From positions 62,001 to 126,000 of the forward strand of contig JABWBR010000032.1 of the NCBI GenBank assembly GCA_013360405.1: a DNA stretch of 64,000 bases. Direction: 5' to 3'. A program made the position numbers and the translations under genes. This document shows positions 46,088-54,967 of the stretch, piece after piece; position 1 is the first letter of the stretch, and each line of letters begins with the position of its first letter. The notes under the pieces were generated by a model. That model was not told the DNA's origin, did no database searches, and was given only the letters and a program-made list of their open reading frames with translations. This DNA is from Saprospiraceae bacterium (GTDB lineage: Bacteria > Bacteroidota > Bacteroidia > Chitinophagales > Saprospiraceae).

Positions 46088-49000
46088 ATGAGAAATAAGG
46101 CACTCTTCCTGAGCTGGTTTGTCCTGTTTTTGCCGGTATGGCTATTCGGGCAGGATTGTGGCGCTTGGATAGCGGAAAACAAAGTAGTGGGCGGCACCCA
46201 TATCCTGAGAAGCCAACCCGTCACCCTGGTGGTGCGTGGCAATTATTCCTATAGTATAGAAATTATGAGCGACGACAGGGGGATAATTGCCAAGATGTAC
46301 TCCAAAGCCGGCGTCGAATTCAACCAGGAGGATGAACTTATCGTATTAGACATGGGGCAAAACCGGCGTAGTTTCCGTTTTATCGGTATGGGTGAAATGA
46401 CCCAGGATAAAGGCACGCCGGTGCATCAAAATATTCTTCAGCTCGATTTGCCTGCGGTACAATGGTTTGGCTCTTCTGATATTGCTACTTTGTACATCAA
46501 AAACAATATTAACAACGAGATGCGCAAGTTTACGGTTAACCCCAACCGTCAACTCGAATTGCGGCAAGCAGCTACCTGCTTTATGCAAATGATCGATAAA
46601 TCAAAAGTGGTAGAGGTCGATATTACCGAGGTTGCCAAACCTACCACTGATGGCAAGGAAAAACCCATCAGCGCCACCAAGACTAATGTAAAAAAACCGG
46701 TGGATATGAGTTCGCTCAGCGATGATGAACTGAATACCCTTCGCAAAGAACTCAAAGACACCAAAGACAAACTGCGGGCGGAAATTGAAGAAGAAAAAGT
46801 GAAAGCAGGGCAGATCAAGCAGCAATTGCAGCAGGAGGTAGCCCTCGCGCGCGAAAACGCCGCCCAGCAGAAAAAGCAATATGCAGATGAGGTGCTGGAG
46901 GCCCGAAAAAAATCACAGGAAGAAATCGAACAGTCGAGAAAGCAGATAGCGGCACAGGTGATGGAGGCCAAGCAAAAAGCAGATACGGAAATCGAGCATT
47001 TTCAGATGAACGTACTGGAAGCCAAGCAAAAAGCCGCCGAGGAGGTGCAAAAAGCCCAGGTGCAGTCCGCCCAGGAAATCGCTGCCGCCCGCGAGAAGGC
47101 CGCCCTGGAATTAAAAGCGGCAAAAGAAAAACTAGAACTGGCTAAGATGCAATATGCCGATGAAGTAGCCTCCGCCCGCGATAATTCTACTGCCGAAATC
47201 AAACGCATCCGGGAAGAAACAACTGCCCTGATCCAGGAAGCGCGCACGAAAGCGCAAGGCGAACGAGAAAAAACGGTAGAGGATGTGGTGACCAGCAAAA
47301 AAACTGCCGCGGAACAGATCCTGCAAGTGCAGGAAAATGCGGCTAACGAAGTGGCGCGAATAAGAGAAAACGCTGCCCTGGAAAAAGAAAAACTCGCCCT
47401 TGAAGTGGCCGAATCCCGCCGCAAAGCCGCCGAAGAAAAAACGCTGGCCCAGGAAACGAGCGCTTCTGAGGTGGCCGCTGCCAGAGAAAATGCCGCCAGG
47501 GAAAAGGAGGCTTCCGCAAAAGAGGTAGCCGCTGCCCGCCAAAAAGCTGCGGAAGAGATCAATGCGGCGCGCCAGCAGGTTGCAGCCGAACAAAATAAAG
47601 CCCAGCAGGAGGTAACTCAAACCCGCAAGTTATCGGCAGAGGAGGTGGCCGCTGCTAAAACCCAGGCCGAAAAAGAAAAGATGGCCGCCGCCCAGGAGGT
47701 GGTTACGGCTAAAGAGAAAGCCGCATTATCGATCCAGGAAATCAACAAGCAGGAGGCCGCCCAGGTTGCCGATGCCCGCGCCCGTGCAGATGCGGAAAAA
47801 CAAAAAATAGCGCAGGAAGTGTTGGCCGCCAAAGAAAAGGCCGCCCAGGAGATTACCCGGGTGCAGGAACAGGTGGCCAAATCATTGGCAGAAGCGCAGG
47901 CCAAAGAAGAATCTATCAAACAACAGTCGGCTCAGGAGGTGCTCGCCGCCCGCGAACGCGCGCAGGCCGAGGTGCAAAAGGCCCGCGAAGCCGCCGCCGC
48001 CCAGGTGGAAGCCGCCAATTCGGCTGCTAATAACGCAAAAGAACAATACGCCGGTGAGGTGATGAATTCTCAAAAAACCGCGCAGGACCGAATCCAGCAA
48101 ATCCAGCAGGAAGCGGCTAAGGCGATTGAAGAAGCTAAAGCTAAGGAAAAAGAGCTCAAAACAATGTCGGCAGAGGAGGTCATGGCCGCCCGCGAACGCG
48201 CCGAAAAAGAAGTGATTACCGCCCGCGAAAATGCTATCCGCGAGATCGCAAAGGCAAAAGAACAGGAAGCGCTGGTAAAACAGGAATCAGCCAACCAGGT
48301 AGCAGAAGCCAAACGCCTTTCTGCCGAAGCAGTTTCCCGCATCCATCGCGAAGAAGCCGAAGCAGTGAAGCTGGCACGCGAAAAGAGTGCCCTGGAAAGA
48401 CAACAAATAGCCGACGAATTGTCGATCGCCAAAGAACGCGCCGCCCAGGAAATTGCATCCGTTAGTCAGCAGGTGGCTAATGAAATCAAGGGCGCCCGCG
48501 AAACCGCAGCCCGCGAAAAGGAATCCCAGGCGCTGGAAGTACTCAGGGTACGCGAAGAATCAGCAGCCGCAGTGTCTAAAGCCCGTGAGACTGCCGCACA
48601 AGAGGTGGCTACCGCCCAGCGACAAGCCGCCGAAGCGATCAACCTGGCTCGCGTGGAAACGGAAAATAAAAAAGCGGCTTTTGGCAAGGAGGTATTTGAA
48701 GCCGAACAACAAGCCCGCCAACATATCGCCGAAACCCGTAATAAATCGCAAGTGGAAGTCGAAAGTATGCTGAAAGAAAACGCAGCAAAAAAAGCGCAAT
48801 TTGCCAGTGATATGGAAACCGCTCGCTCGCAATCTCAAGCTGAAATTAATGCGGCAAAAAAGGAAGCCTCCGAAACGGTGTATAATGCCAAACAACAGGC
48901 TGCGCAACAAGTTACCAAGGTGAAAGAAGAAACCGCCGCCCAGATTTCAGCAGAAAAACAAAAAGCCGATACTGCCAAGAAGACTTACGCCGATGAGGTG

Positions 49001-49183
49001 GTCGCCGCCCGCAAGGAAGCCGACCTGAAAATCCAGGAGGAAAAACGCCGCACAGACGCTGCCGCCCAGGAGTCTTCAAAAAAGTTGACCGAACTACAGA
49101 CTCAAATCAAACAAGCCGAAGAAACCCTGCGCAAACTGCAGGCCGATATCGAAAAGAAGAAAACGGAAGCCAATAAGCAATAA
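46088..49183 (+). CDS. very long secreted coiled-coil protein (Ala/Glu/Lys-rich)
   Basis: 1031 residues with a signal peptide (to ~21, LFGQ). An N-terminal globular domain (~22-175, beta-rich, with 'NKVVGGTHILRSQPVTLVVRGNYSYSIEIMSDDRG' and Cys24/Cys~170) is followed by a Ser/Thr/Pro-containing linker, then ~800 residues (about 215-1025) of uninterrupted helix built from A/E/K/Q with recurring pieces such as 'ARENAA', 'YADEV', 'AKEKAAQEI' and spacing near 11 and 22-24 residues. No C-terminal sorting domain or membrane anchor. Such a rod could span the periplasm (tens of nm as a single helix) or act as a LEA-like stabiliser. Function unknown. Confidence 0.82.
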   Translation: MRNKALFLSWFVLFLPVWLFGQDCGAWIAENKVVGGTHILRSQPVTLVVRGNYSYSIEIMSDDRGIIAKMYSKAGVEFNQEDELIVLDMGQNRRSFRFIGMGEMTQDKGTPVHQNILQLDLPAVQWFGSSDIATLYIKNNINNEMRKFTVNPNRQLELRQAATCFMQMIDKSKVVEVDITEVAKPTTDGKEKPISATKTNVKKPVDMSSLSDDELNTLRKELKDTKDKLRAEIEEEKVKAGQIKQQLQQEVALARENAAQQKKQYADEVLEARKKSQEEIEQSRKQIAAQVMEAKQKADTEIEHFQMNVLEAKQKAAEEVQKAQVQSAQEIAAAREKAALELKAAKEKLELAKMQYADEVASARDNSTAEIKRIREETTALIQEARTKAQGEREKTVEDVVTSKKTAAEQILQVQENAANEVARIRENAALEKEKLALEVAESRRKAAEEKTLAQETSASEVAAARENAAREKEASAKEVAAARQKAAEEINAARQQVAAEQNKAQQEVTQTRKLSAEEVAAAKTQAEKEKMAAAQEVVTAKEKAALSIQEINKQEAAQVADARARADAEKQKIAQEVLAAKEKAAQEITRVQEQVAKSLAEAQAKEESIKQQSAQEVLAARERAQAEVQKAREAAAAQVEAANSAANNAKEQYAGEVMNSQKTAQDRIQQIQQEAAKAIEEAKAKEKELKTMSAEEVMAARERAEKEVITARENAIREIAKAKEQEALVKQESANQVAEAKRLSAEAVSRIHREEAEAVKLAREKSALERQQIADELSIAKERAAQEIASVSQQVANEIKGARETAAREKESQALEVLRVREESAAAVSKARETAAQEVATAQRQAAEAINLARVETENKKAAFGKEVFEAEQQARQHIAETRNKSQVEVESMLKENAAKKAQFASDMETARSQSQAEINAAKKEASETVYNAKQQAAQQVTKVKEETAAQISAEKQKADTAKKTYADEVVAARKEADLKIQEEKRRTDAAAQESSKKLTELQTQIKQAEETLRKLQADIEKKKTEANKQ

Positions 49184-49190
49184 GGGCCCT

Positions 49191-49214
49191 CGGCCCGGTT
49201 ATCCCACCGGGCCG
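49191..49214. terminator. 8-bp GC hairpin between convergent genes
   Basis: CGGCCCGG and CCGGGCCG pair around an 8-nt loop; the right arm overlaps the last codons of the nuclease gene. There is no T-run, so termination strength is unclear. Confidence 0.5.
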
Positions 49215-50062
49215 TCATCTATGATCGCCTCAATTTCCTCTTGCACCTCCTCGGGCAATTTGGAAAAGAGGTCGTATCCCGTAGCGGCCTCTATTTCGTC
49301 TACCGATACCCTGTAATTGCCCCAGGGCTGGCCGGAAGCACTGTTTTTGTTTTCGGTCAATACGGTGATGATACGCGTTTCTTCGTCTACCCGCTCCAGG
49401 TCGTTAGCGCCTGTGGGTAGTACAAGTATAGATTTCCAAATGTAACGGGGTACGGTTATTTTGCCGCCCGCCAGTTTTTCGCGGTAGCCGCTGTCGCCCA
49501 CACCACCGACTCCGTAGCTTCCCATGACGATGTAGAGCTCGTGGCCCTGATTGACCAGGTCGCGGCAGTATTGTTCCAGTTCATTCCACATTTCGCCGTT
49601 GTGCTTGGGCGATTGCGGAATCATATTGGTCATGAAAAAGGTATTGGAATTGTCATTTATCGAGCGGGTGCGATCGGCGGAGGGGCAATTGTGGCCCCGG
49701 GCAAATCCGTTGTTGCTATAGTCGTAATCGTCTTCGTCTACCCTGTACCAACCGGCCGGCAGCGATTCGTTGGCCCTAAAATCGTCGCGCCGGGTGACGT
49801 CGCCCAGCCACTCTTCGTTGAGATACCAACTCACCCAGTTGGCAGTACCCCGCTGACGGCTGTATGAGAGCGCGTATTGCTGGATTTCCATCAGGTAATT
49901 GTCTTCGTAGGTGATATCGGTTTCTGCATCGCTGGGGTTGCCCATGGCCAGGTTGAGGGTGGCAAGGTCTTCTACCGGGGTGATCATGTCGTCAGGATCG
50001 TCGGTACAAGCCGACAACGATAGTATGGCCACAAAAGCGTATAGTAGATATTTCTTGATCAT
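49199..50062 (-). CDS. DNA/RNA non-specific endonuclease (NUC1 family), lipoprotein
   Basis: 287 residues. Lipoprotein signal ending at Cys19 (LSAC). The catalytic core has the RGH motif as 'GFARGHNCPSADRT' (His124, replacing the more usual DRGH first residue with Ala), the metal-binding Asn region 'TNMIPQSPKHNGEMWNELE' and 'YIVMGSYGVGG'. This beta-beta-alpha-Me nuclease class degrades DNA and RNA; here it would be attached to the periplasmic or surface side and could serve in nutrient uptake or defence. The C-terminal ~40 residues are acidic. Family length about normal. Confidence 0.88.
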   Translation of the reverse strand: MIKKYLLYAFVAILSLSACTDDPDDMITPVEDLATLNLAMGNPSDAETDITYEDNYLMEIQQYALSYSRQRGTANWVSWYLNEEWLGDVTRRDDFRANESLPAGWYRVDEDDYDYSNNGFARGHNCPSADRTRSINDNSNTFFMTNMIPQSPKHNGEMWNELEQYCRDLVNQGHELYIVMGSYGVGGVGDSGYREKLAGGKITVPRYIWKSILVLPTGANDLERVDEETRIITVLTENKNSASGQPWGNYRVSVDEIEAATGYDLFSKLPEEVQEEIEAIIDDGPVG

Positions 50063-50085
50063 GATGTAAGTAATATTGGGTGATT

Positions 50086-51213
50086 TTAATTCAGTAACCA
50101 GTGTTTTAAAGCCAGCGCAAGTCCGATGCCGAAGTAATTGCCTACTGCGTAGCCCAGCAGCCCCAGCGCGACGCCCGTAAATATCAGCCTTTTATTGCCA
50201 ATTACGGTAGCGACTTGTCCAATAAATGCAGGACCGTATATTCCAGCGGTGAATGCGATTAGCATGGTGTCCCTGTCAATTCGAAACAACCAGGCCAATA
50301 TCCAGTTCACAACGATAGTAAGCGACAGGGCGACGGCGGTAAAAACAACGACATCAAAACCATTGGAAAGCAAAGATTTAAAGTTGGCTTGCAAGCCGAG
50401 CGCAACACAAAACATAAGCAGGAATAACTCGCCGAGTTTAAAGCCGCCCGGCCAGTTTCTAACAGAGGGGATCAACGAAGCCGCCACGCTAAGGGTCGTA
50501 ATGCTTAAAATAATAAAAACGGAATTCGACAAATTGCCAAACAGTAAATAAGCTAAGCCCAGGCTGAGCGCATTGATGCCCAGGGACAAGGCCAGGGCTT
50601 TGCCAGCCCCAAGGCTAAAGGCTGATTGAAGGGTAGGAGCCTCGTCGATGGTTTCTTTTTCTCCCTGGTAGGCAGGCAAAAACCGGGCAGTCAGCCGCGG
50701 AATAATCGACAGCAGCAACAATAGATATATGCCTCCGCAAAAAATATCGGCGGCATTAACTAAAATAAGTAGTTCATTATCAGCGCCCAGGGCTAGTCCG
50801 ATAGCCTGCATATTAGGCGTACCGCCGGTATACATTCCCACCAGCATCCCCGATACCATCCAACCGTTATCGAGCGTATGATAAAAAAAGAAACCGGTGA
50901 TTGCCATGCTGATCAGCCCAGCCAGCGCGACAAGGGCGAAAGCCAGCAGTGATTTGCCCGCGCTTTGGCGCATGGCCTGCAATTGGGTGCCAAACAGCAG
51001 TAGAGGCAGCGCCAATGCCACCGATAACTCAGATGCAAGCTGGGATATATCGTTTCGAAGTGGAAATAACTGCCCGTTGCCCAATACAATGCCAATTACG
51101 TAACAAAACACTACGGGGCTTAACCACACCGGCAGCCAGTGCCTGCGTGACATGGCTACCGCAGCCAGGGGTGTTGCCAAAATGATCGCTATCTGAACCG
51201 CTATCCACATCAT
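50086..51213 (-). CDS. DUF819-family membrane protein
   Basis: 375 residues with about ten membrane segments. The sequence 'SQLASELSVALALPLLLFGTQLQAM' and 'GGTPNMQAIGLALGADNELLILVNAADI' fit the DUF819 (YjcL-like) family of putative permeases. Its start overlaps the stop of the upstream AAA+ gene by 4 bp (ATGA), so the two are translationally coupled. Substrate unknown. Confidence 0.82.
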   Translation of the reverse strand: MMWIAVQIAIILATPLAAVAMSRRHWLPVWLSPVVFCYVIGIVLGNGQLFPLRNDISQLASELSVALALPLLLFGTQLQAMRQSAGKSLLAFALVALAGLISMAITGFFFYHTLDNGWMVSGMLVGMYTGGTPNMQAIGLALGADNELLILVNAADIFCGGIYLLLLLSIIPRLTARFLPAYQGEKETIDEAPTLQSAFSLGAGKALALSLGINALSLGLAYLLFGNLSNSVFIILSITTLSVAASLIPSVRNWPGGFKLGELFLLMFCVALGLQANFKSLLSNGFDVVVFTAVALSLTIVVNWILAWLFRIDRDTMLIAFTAGIYGPAFIGQVATVIGNKRLIFTGVALGLLGYAVGNYFGIGLALALKHWLLN

Positions 51214-53510
51214 ACAACTTCGTGTTTTTCTCTCCCTCCCTCTCTCTCTCCCTCCCTCCCTCTCACTCTCACCTGCCCATCCTCATAATCCACCAGCAGT
51301 GTAGTACCCGCAGTGTCGGGATATTCCAACAGCCAGCGTGCCAGTGGGTTTACTACAATTTGTTCTATGGCGCGTTGCAGGGGGCGCGCGCCGTAGCGTT
51401 CATCGAAACCGATCTGCACCAGGTGAGCCACGAGGGGCTCAGAAAACTGCAACGTGAGGCCTCTTTTTGAAAACCCTTCCCGCAAGGGCAATTCCTCCAA
51501 CTCTTTGCGCGCAATAAGGCCGATCTCCGCTTCCGCAAGGGGCTGGAAATACAGGATATGGTCGATTCTGTTGACAAATTCGGGGCGGAAGAAATCTTCG
51601 ATGGCGGACAGGTATTTGCTCGTATCCAGCGGGTCCTTCTGAAAGGAAATTGTCGGGCGCTCGGAGGCGCCCAGGTTGGAGGTCATGATGATGATCGTAT
51701 TGCGGAAATTGACGCTCCGGCCGTAAAAATCGGTGAGCATGCCCTCGTCTAGCAGGTTGAGCAGTATATCAAAAATGAGCGGATGCGCTTTTTCGACTTC
51801 ATCGAGGAGGAGTACGGCAAAAGGTCGTTCTCGTATTTCTTTGACCAATTGGCCGGCCCGTGTTCCGTCGCCCAGCAATCGTTGGATTTGATAGGGCGAT
51901 TGAAATTCGCTCATATCTATGCGGATCAGCGGAGAGCGGCGCTGGCCCGCGCCAAAAAAGTAATCGGCCAGCGCTTTGGCACTGGCGGTTTTGCCTACTC
52001 CGGTCGGGCCTGCAAAAAGCAGCGTGGCAATAGGTTTATGCGGGTTATTTAGGCCCGCCTTAAAGATTTTGACCAGGTTGCAAAGTTGCTCTGTTACAGC
52101 CGGTTGTCCAATGATCCGGGAATGGAAGAAAGCCCGCAGGGCCTCCTGGTCGAGGTGGAGGTCGTCGCGCAGGAATAACTCGGGCATACCCGATTGGTTG
52201 ACAAACTGTGCGATTACGTCGCGGGGTTTGATATGGCTTCGTTTGGCGGCAATAGCATCGCTTACGCATTGCCCCAGAAAGGTAACAGCTTTGCCCGGAA
52301 ACCTTTCGTGGGGAAAAAAGCGATTGAGAAGCTGGAAAGCAGTATCGATAGCGCGGGGTTCGAGCTGTATTTTGCGGCTGGCATGTACGTAATCCGCTAA
52401 TTGCTGCAGTACTTTGCGCACTTCCGGGATGGGCAATTCCGGTACGTGCACGGCATGGAAGCACAAGGCAAAAGCCGGCAATTTGCGGCGAAGGCGGTCC
52501 CATTCCTGTGGAGTGGCTTCGCCGATGAGTCGCAAGCGCTGCTGTTGCAGGAAGGGCGTGAGAAAGGCAGCCACACTCACTTCGGGGCTCTCCCCGCCGA
52601 TATGTTGCAAGCGGGGCAAGTCATCAATCCACAATATGCCGTTGTGTGCCTGTAATTCTTCTACCAGGCTTTCGCAGGTTTCTTCCCATTCTCCCAGGTA
52701 TTTCGAGCCGGCGGTAATGCGCTCGGCGGTCATACGCCAGCAGCCCGTGGTTTTGTTTTGCTGCCTCCATTTTTTTACCGCCTGGCGCAGAACGGCGCTT
52801 TTTCCTACGCCGGGCGCGCCGATGATCACTACGTTGGAGCGGGCATTGGTCAGCTTGTCAAAGACCTCTTCTACTTTGTCTTCTAATTGCCAGGCCGCTT
52901 CGGGGGCGATACTCAGGGCTTTTCTTCGCTGTTTTGGCGCCGGGTAGGGTTCTGCCAGCCGGTTTAATACGTTGATCGGGCGGTTATGAATGAAATTTCC
53001 CCAGCTGACACTACGGTTGTAATTGACTTTGAGGGTGATGATATCCAGGGCGGGTTTGGGGTACGACATCATGGAAAATACCTGCTCGGGCTGCGCCTGA
53101 TCGAAATAAGAGGTACAAAAGTGCTGCACCAGAGGGGCGAGCTGACCGGCTTCGTAATAATAAAAAAGGCCCTCGAGCAAAGGCAGGTGGCATAAAAAAT
53201 GCCCTTCAGCCGTCGGCCCGTATACTACCGGAATGGAGAGATGTAGTTTTTCACCCGACGGATACAAGCCCGATTGGTCGCGGTAAGTAGGCCTAATATT
53301 TACGCCGGTCATCAACAGCTTAGGCTCCAGGATATCGGCAAAAGGATAGTCGTTGTGTTTTTTGTATTCCCGCTGCAGGTAATCGGTTATTGTGGCTTTG
53401 AGCGCTGTCAGATTGCTTTCCAATGCCTGGAAGGGGGTGCCCACCAGCATACCCAGCAGGAGGTCTTCCTGGAGCTGAAAATACAGCAATGGATAGCGCA
53501 ATTTTTCCAT
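51210..53510 (-). CDS. ClpA-like AAA+ protein with two ATPase domains and a novel N-terminal domain
   Basis: 766 residues. No Clp N-repeats; instead ~200 residues of unknown sequence start the protein. Domain D1 has Walker A GAPGVGKS (231-238) but a weak Walker B (ILWIDDLP instead of hydrophobic-DE) and lacks the RRF arginine finger (CFHAVHVPEL). Domain D2 is intact: GPTGVGKT (501-508), LLLDEVEKAHP, SNLGAS, 'FRPEFVNRID' and 'DERYGARPLQRAIEQ'. The place of the ClpP-binding IGF/L loop reads ISF. It probably is an unfoldase or remodelling machine without a standard ClpP partner. The last ~17 residues (rich in R, G, E) are encoded by a short-unit repeat. Coupled to the DUF819 gene. Confidence 0.85.
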   Translation of the reverse strand: MEKLRYPLLYFQLQEDLLLGMLVGTPFQALESNLTALKATITDYLQREYKKHNDYPFADILEPKLLMTGVNIRPTYRDQSGLYPSGEKLHLSIPVVYGPTAEGHFLCHLPLLEGLFYYYEAGQLAPLVQHFCTSYFDQAQPEQVFSMMSYPKPALDIITLKVNYNRSVSWGNFIHNRPINVLNRLAEPYPAPKQRRKALSIAPEAAWQLEDKVEEVFDKLTNARSNVVIIGAPGVGKSAVLRQAVKKWRQQNKTTGCWRMTAERITAGSKYLGEWEETCESLVEELQAHNGILWIDDLPRLQHIGGESPEVSVAAFLTPFLQQQRLRLIGEATPQEWDRLRRKLPAFALCFHAVHVPELPIPEVRKVLQQLADYVHASRKIQLEPRAIDTAFQLLNRFFPHERFPGKAVTFLGQCVSDAIAAKRSHIKPRDVIAQFVNQSGMPELFLRDDLHLDQEALRAFFHSRIIGQPAVTEQLCNLVKIFKAGLNNPHKPIATLLFAGPTGVGKTASAKALADYFFGAGQRRSPLIRIDMSEFQSPYQIQRLLGDGTRAGQLVKEIRERPFAVLLLDEVEKAHPLIFDILLNLLDEGMLTDFYGRSVNFRNTIIIMTSNLGASERPTISFQKDPLDTSKYLSAIEDFFRPEFVNRIDHILYFQPLAEAEIGLIARKELEELPLREGFSKRGLTLQFSEPLVAHLVQIGFDERYGARPLQRAIEQIVVNPLARWLLEYPDTAGTTLLVDYEDGQVRVRGREGEREGGREKHEVV
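51227..51272. repeat. CTCTCCCTCC-type short-unit array in the 3' end of the AAA+ gene
   Basis: Direct CTCTCCCTCC/CCTCTCTCTC units translated on the minus strand as alternating Arg/Glu/Gly. No complementary arm. Confidence 0.8.
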
Positions 53511-53570
53511 AAAAATAATTTTTCCTAAACCACAGTGGTAGTCTCAGACTCTGCGTCTAATGGGAGGTGC

Positions 53571-53603
53571 ATGTTTACTAAACTTCGAAAGTTTAGTAAA
53601 CAT
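53571..53603. repeat. perfect 15-bp palindrome
   Basis: ATGTTTACTAAACTT, a 3-nt loop (CGA), and its exact complement. It lies just after the stop codon of the RlmI-like gene (minus strand) and between two minus-strand genes. It could be a terminator or an operator; a T-run is not obvious. Confidence 0.85.
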
Positions 53604-53616
53604 AGAAGTTATGTCA

Positions 53617-54795
53617 CTATTCAACATACAACACCAACCCCTTCAAATAAGCTCCCTCCGGGTGAAAACAGTTGACCGGGTGATCGGGTGGTTGCGACAA
53701 CCGGTGCATAACCCGCGCTTGCCTGCCCGATTCCAGTGCGGCGGCTACAATTGTATTATAAAAAAGCGGTTCATCGACCACCTGCGAACAGGAAAAAGTA
53801 AAGAGTATGCCGCCGGGTTTGATTTTTTGCATGGCCATTGCATTGAGGCGTTTGTAGCCCTGTACTGCATTGTGCCTTTTGTCGAGGTGTTTGGCAAACG
53901 CGGGCGGGTCCACTATCATCAGGTCGTATTCGCCGGTGGCGTTTTTCAGAAAAGGCAATACGTCGGCAGCATAAGCGCGGTGGCGTTCCTGCTGCGTGAC
54001 ATTAAGCGCCACGTTTTGCTCGACAAGTTCGATGGCTTTTTTCGACACATCGACAGAATCTACGTGCACCGCTCCCGCCTGCAGGGCGTATATCGAAAAG
54101 CCGCCCGAATAGCAGAATGCGTTTAGCACGGTTTTGCCCTTGGCGTATTTGGCACACAAGCTGCGGTTGTCGCGCTGGTCGAGAAAAAAACCGGTTTTTT
54201 GTCCGCCCTCCCAATCTACGAGAAAAGAATGGTCGTTTTCCAGGGCAATGCGCTGAGTGGACATGCCGTGCAGGTAGCCGTTGGCCTCCGTGGCGGCATA
54301 GCGTTCGGGCAGGGTCTCGGCGCTTTTGTCGTAGACTGCCTCCAGATGCCCACCATACAACTCCAGCAGGGCCTGCGTGATCAGCATCCTGGCCTGGTGC
54401 ATACCAATCGAATGGCATTGTATCACCGCCGTGCGGTTATAAATGTCGATAATCAGGCCGGGTAAGCCGTCGCCTTCGGCATGTACGAGGCGGTAGCAAT
54501 TGGTATGCGCCGAATGATGAAAGCCCAATTGCTGCCGGTAGTGAAAAGCGCGGCGTAGTTTGTGGGTCCAAAAAGCGGCATCGGTAGGGGAGGGCTCGTA
54601 TGCCAGCAACCGCACCGTAATACTCCCGGTTTGGTAGTGGCCGATGGCCAGAAATTGACCCCGGCTATCGAGTACCTGCACTTCATCGCCGTCGACGGGG
54701 TCTCCCTCTATTCGTTGAATTGCACCCGAGAAAACCCAGGGGTGAAAGCGTTGTACCGCGGCTTCTTTATGCGGTTTTAGCCAAATTTTTTTCAT
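53617..54795 (-). CDS. RlmI-type 23S rRNA cytosine methyltransferase (PUA + SAM domain)
   Basis: 392 residues. An N-terminal PUA-like domain ('IWLKPHKEAAVQRFHPWVFSGAIQRIEGDPVDGDEVQVLDSRGQFLAIGHYQ') is followed by a class I methyltransferase with 'KTVLNAFCYSGGFSIYALQAGA' (motif I) and 'YDLMIVDPPAFAKH' (motif IV, catalytic Asp-Pro-Pro). This combination is the RlmI/YccW family, which methylates C1962 of 23S rRNA in E. coli. Length normal. The start follows from the PUA domain. A run of ten G lies 26-35 bp upstream of the start on the other strand. Confidence 0.88.
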   Translation of the reverse strand: MKKIWLKPHKEAAVQRFHPWVFSGAIQRIEGDPVDGDEVQVLDSRGQFLAIGHYQTGSITVRLLAYEPSPTDAAFWTHKLRRAFHYRQQLGFHHSAHTNCYRLVHAEGDGLPGLIIDIYNRTAVIQCHSIGMHQARMLITQALLELYGGHLEAVYDKSAETLPERYAATEANGYLHGMSTQRIALENDHSFLVDWEGGQKTGFFLDQRDNRSLCAKYAKGKTVLNAFCYSGGFSIYALQAGAVHVDSVDVSKKAIELVEQNVALNVTQQERHRAYAADVLPFLKNATGEYDLMIVDPPAFAKHLDKRHNAVQGYKRLNAMAMQKIKPGGILFTFSCSQVVDEPLFYNTIVAAALESGRQARVMHRLSQPPDHPVNCFHPEGAYLKGLVLYVE

Positions 54796-54820
54796 ATAAA
54801 TACAAAGGAATAGGGGTATT

Positions 54821-54830
54821 GGGGGGGGGG
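54821..54830. repeat. homopolymer run of ten G
   Basis: GGGGGGGGGG on the plus strand, 26-35 bp before the start codon of the RlmI-type gene (a C-run for that gene), in the divergent region. Long enough for slipped-strand length changes. Confidence 0.9.
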
Positions 54831-54845
54831 CGTCATCTTTGAAAT

Positions 54846-54904
54846 GAGGATCTGGTTATTTGAGTATTTGATTAAAATCGGATACTCAAATCCTCAAATC
54901 CTCA
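54846..54904. repeat. inverted array (ATTTGAGTAT / ATACTCAAAT) in a divergent region
   Basis: GAGGATCTGGTTATTTGAG and the complement CTCAAATCCTCAAATCCTC face each other around GATTAAAATCGG. Confidence 0.8.
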
Positions 54905-54967
54905 TGTCTCAAACCCCAAAAACCACAAACCTAATCATTTTTTAACCGCCAATTAAATATAGAAACC

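Noticed and set aside
46549-48910. Several 70-186 residue antisense frames rich in Ala/Ser/Phe
   Set aside because: They arise from the repetitive GCC/GAA codons of the coiled-coil gene read in reverse.
51210-53510. Naming the AAA+ protein ClpA, ClpB or ClpV
   Set aside because: No Clp N-domain, no M-domain of ClpB seen, no type VI secretion genes nearby, and the ClpP loop is altered; only 'ClpA-like' is supported.
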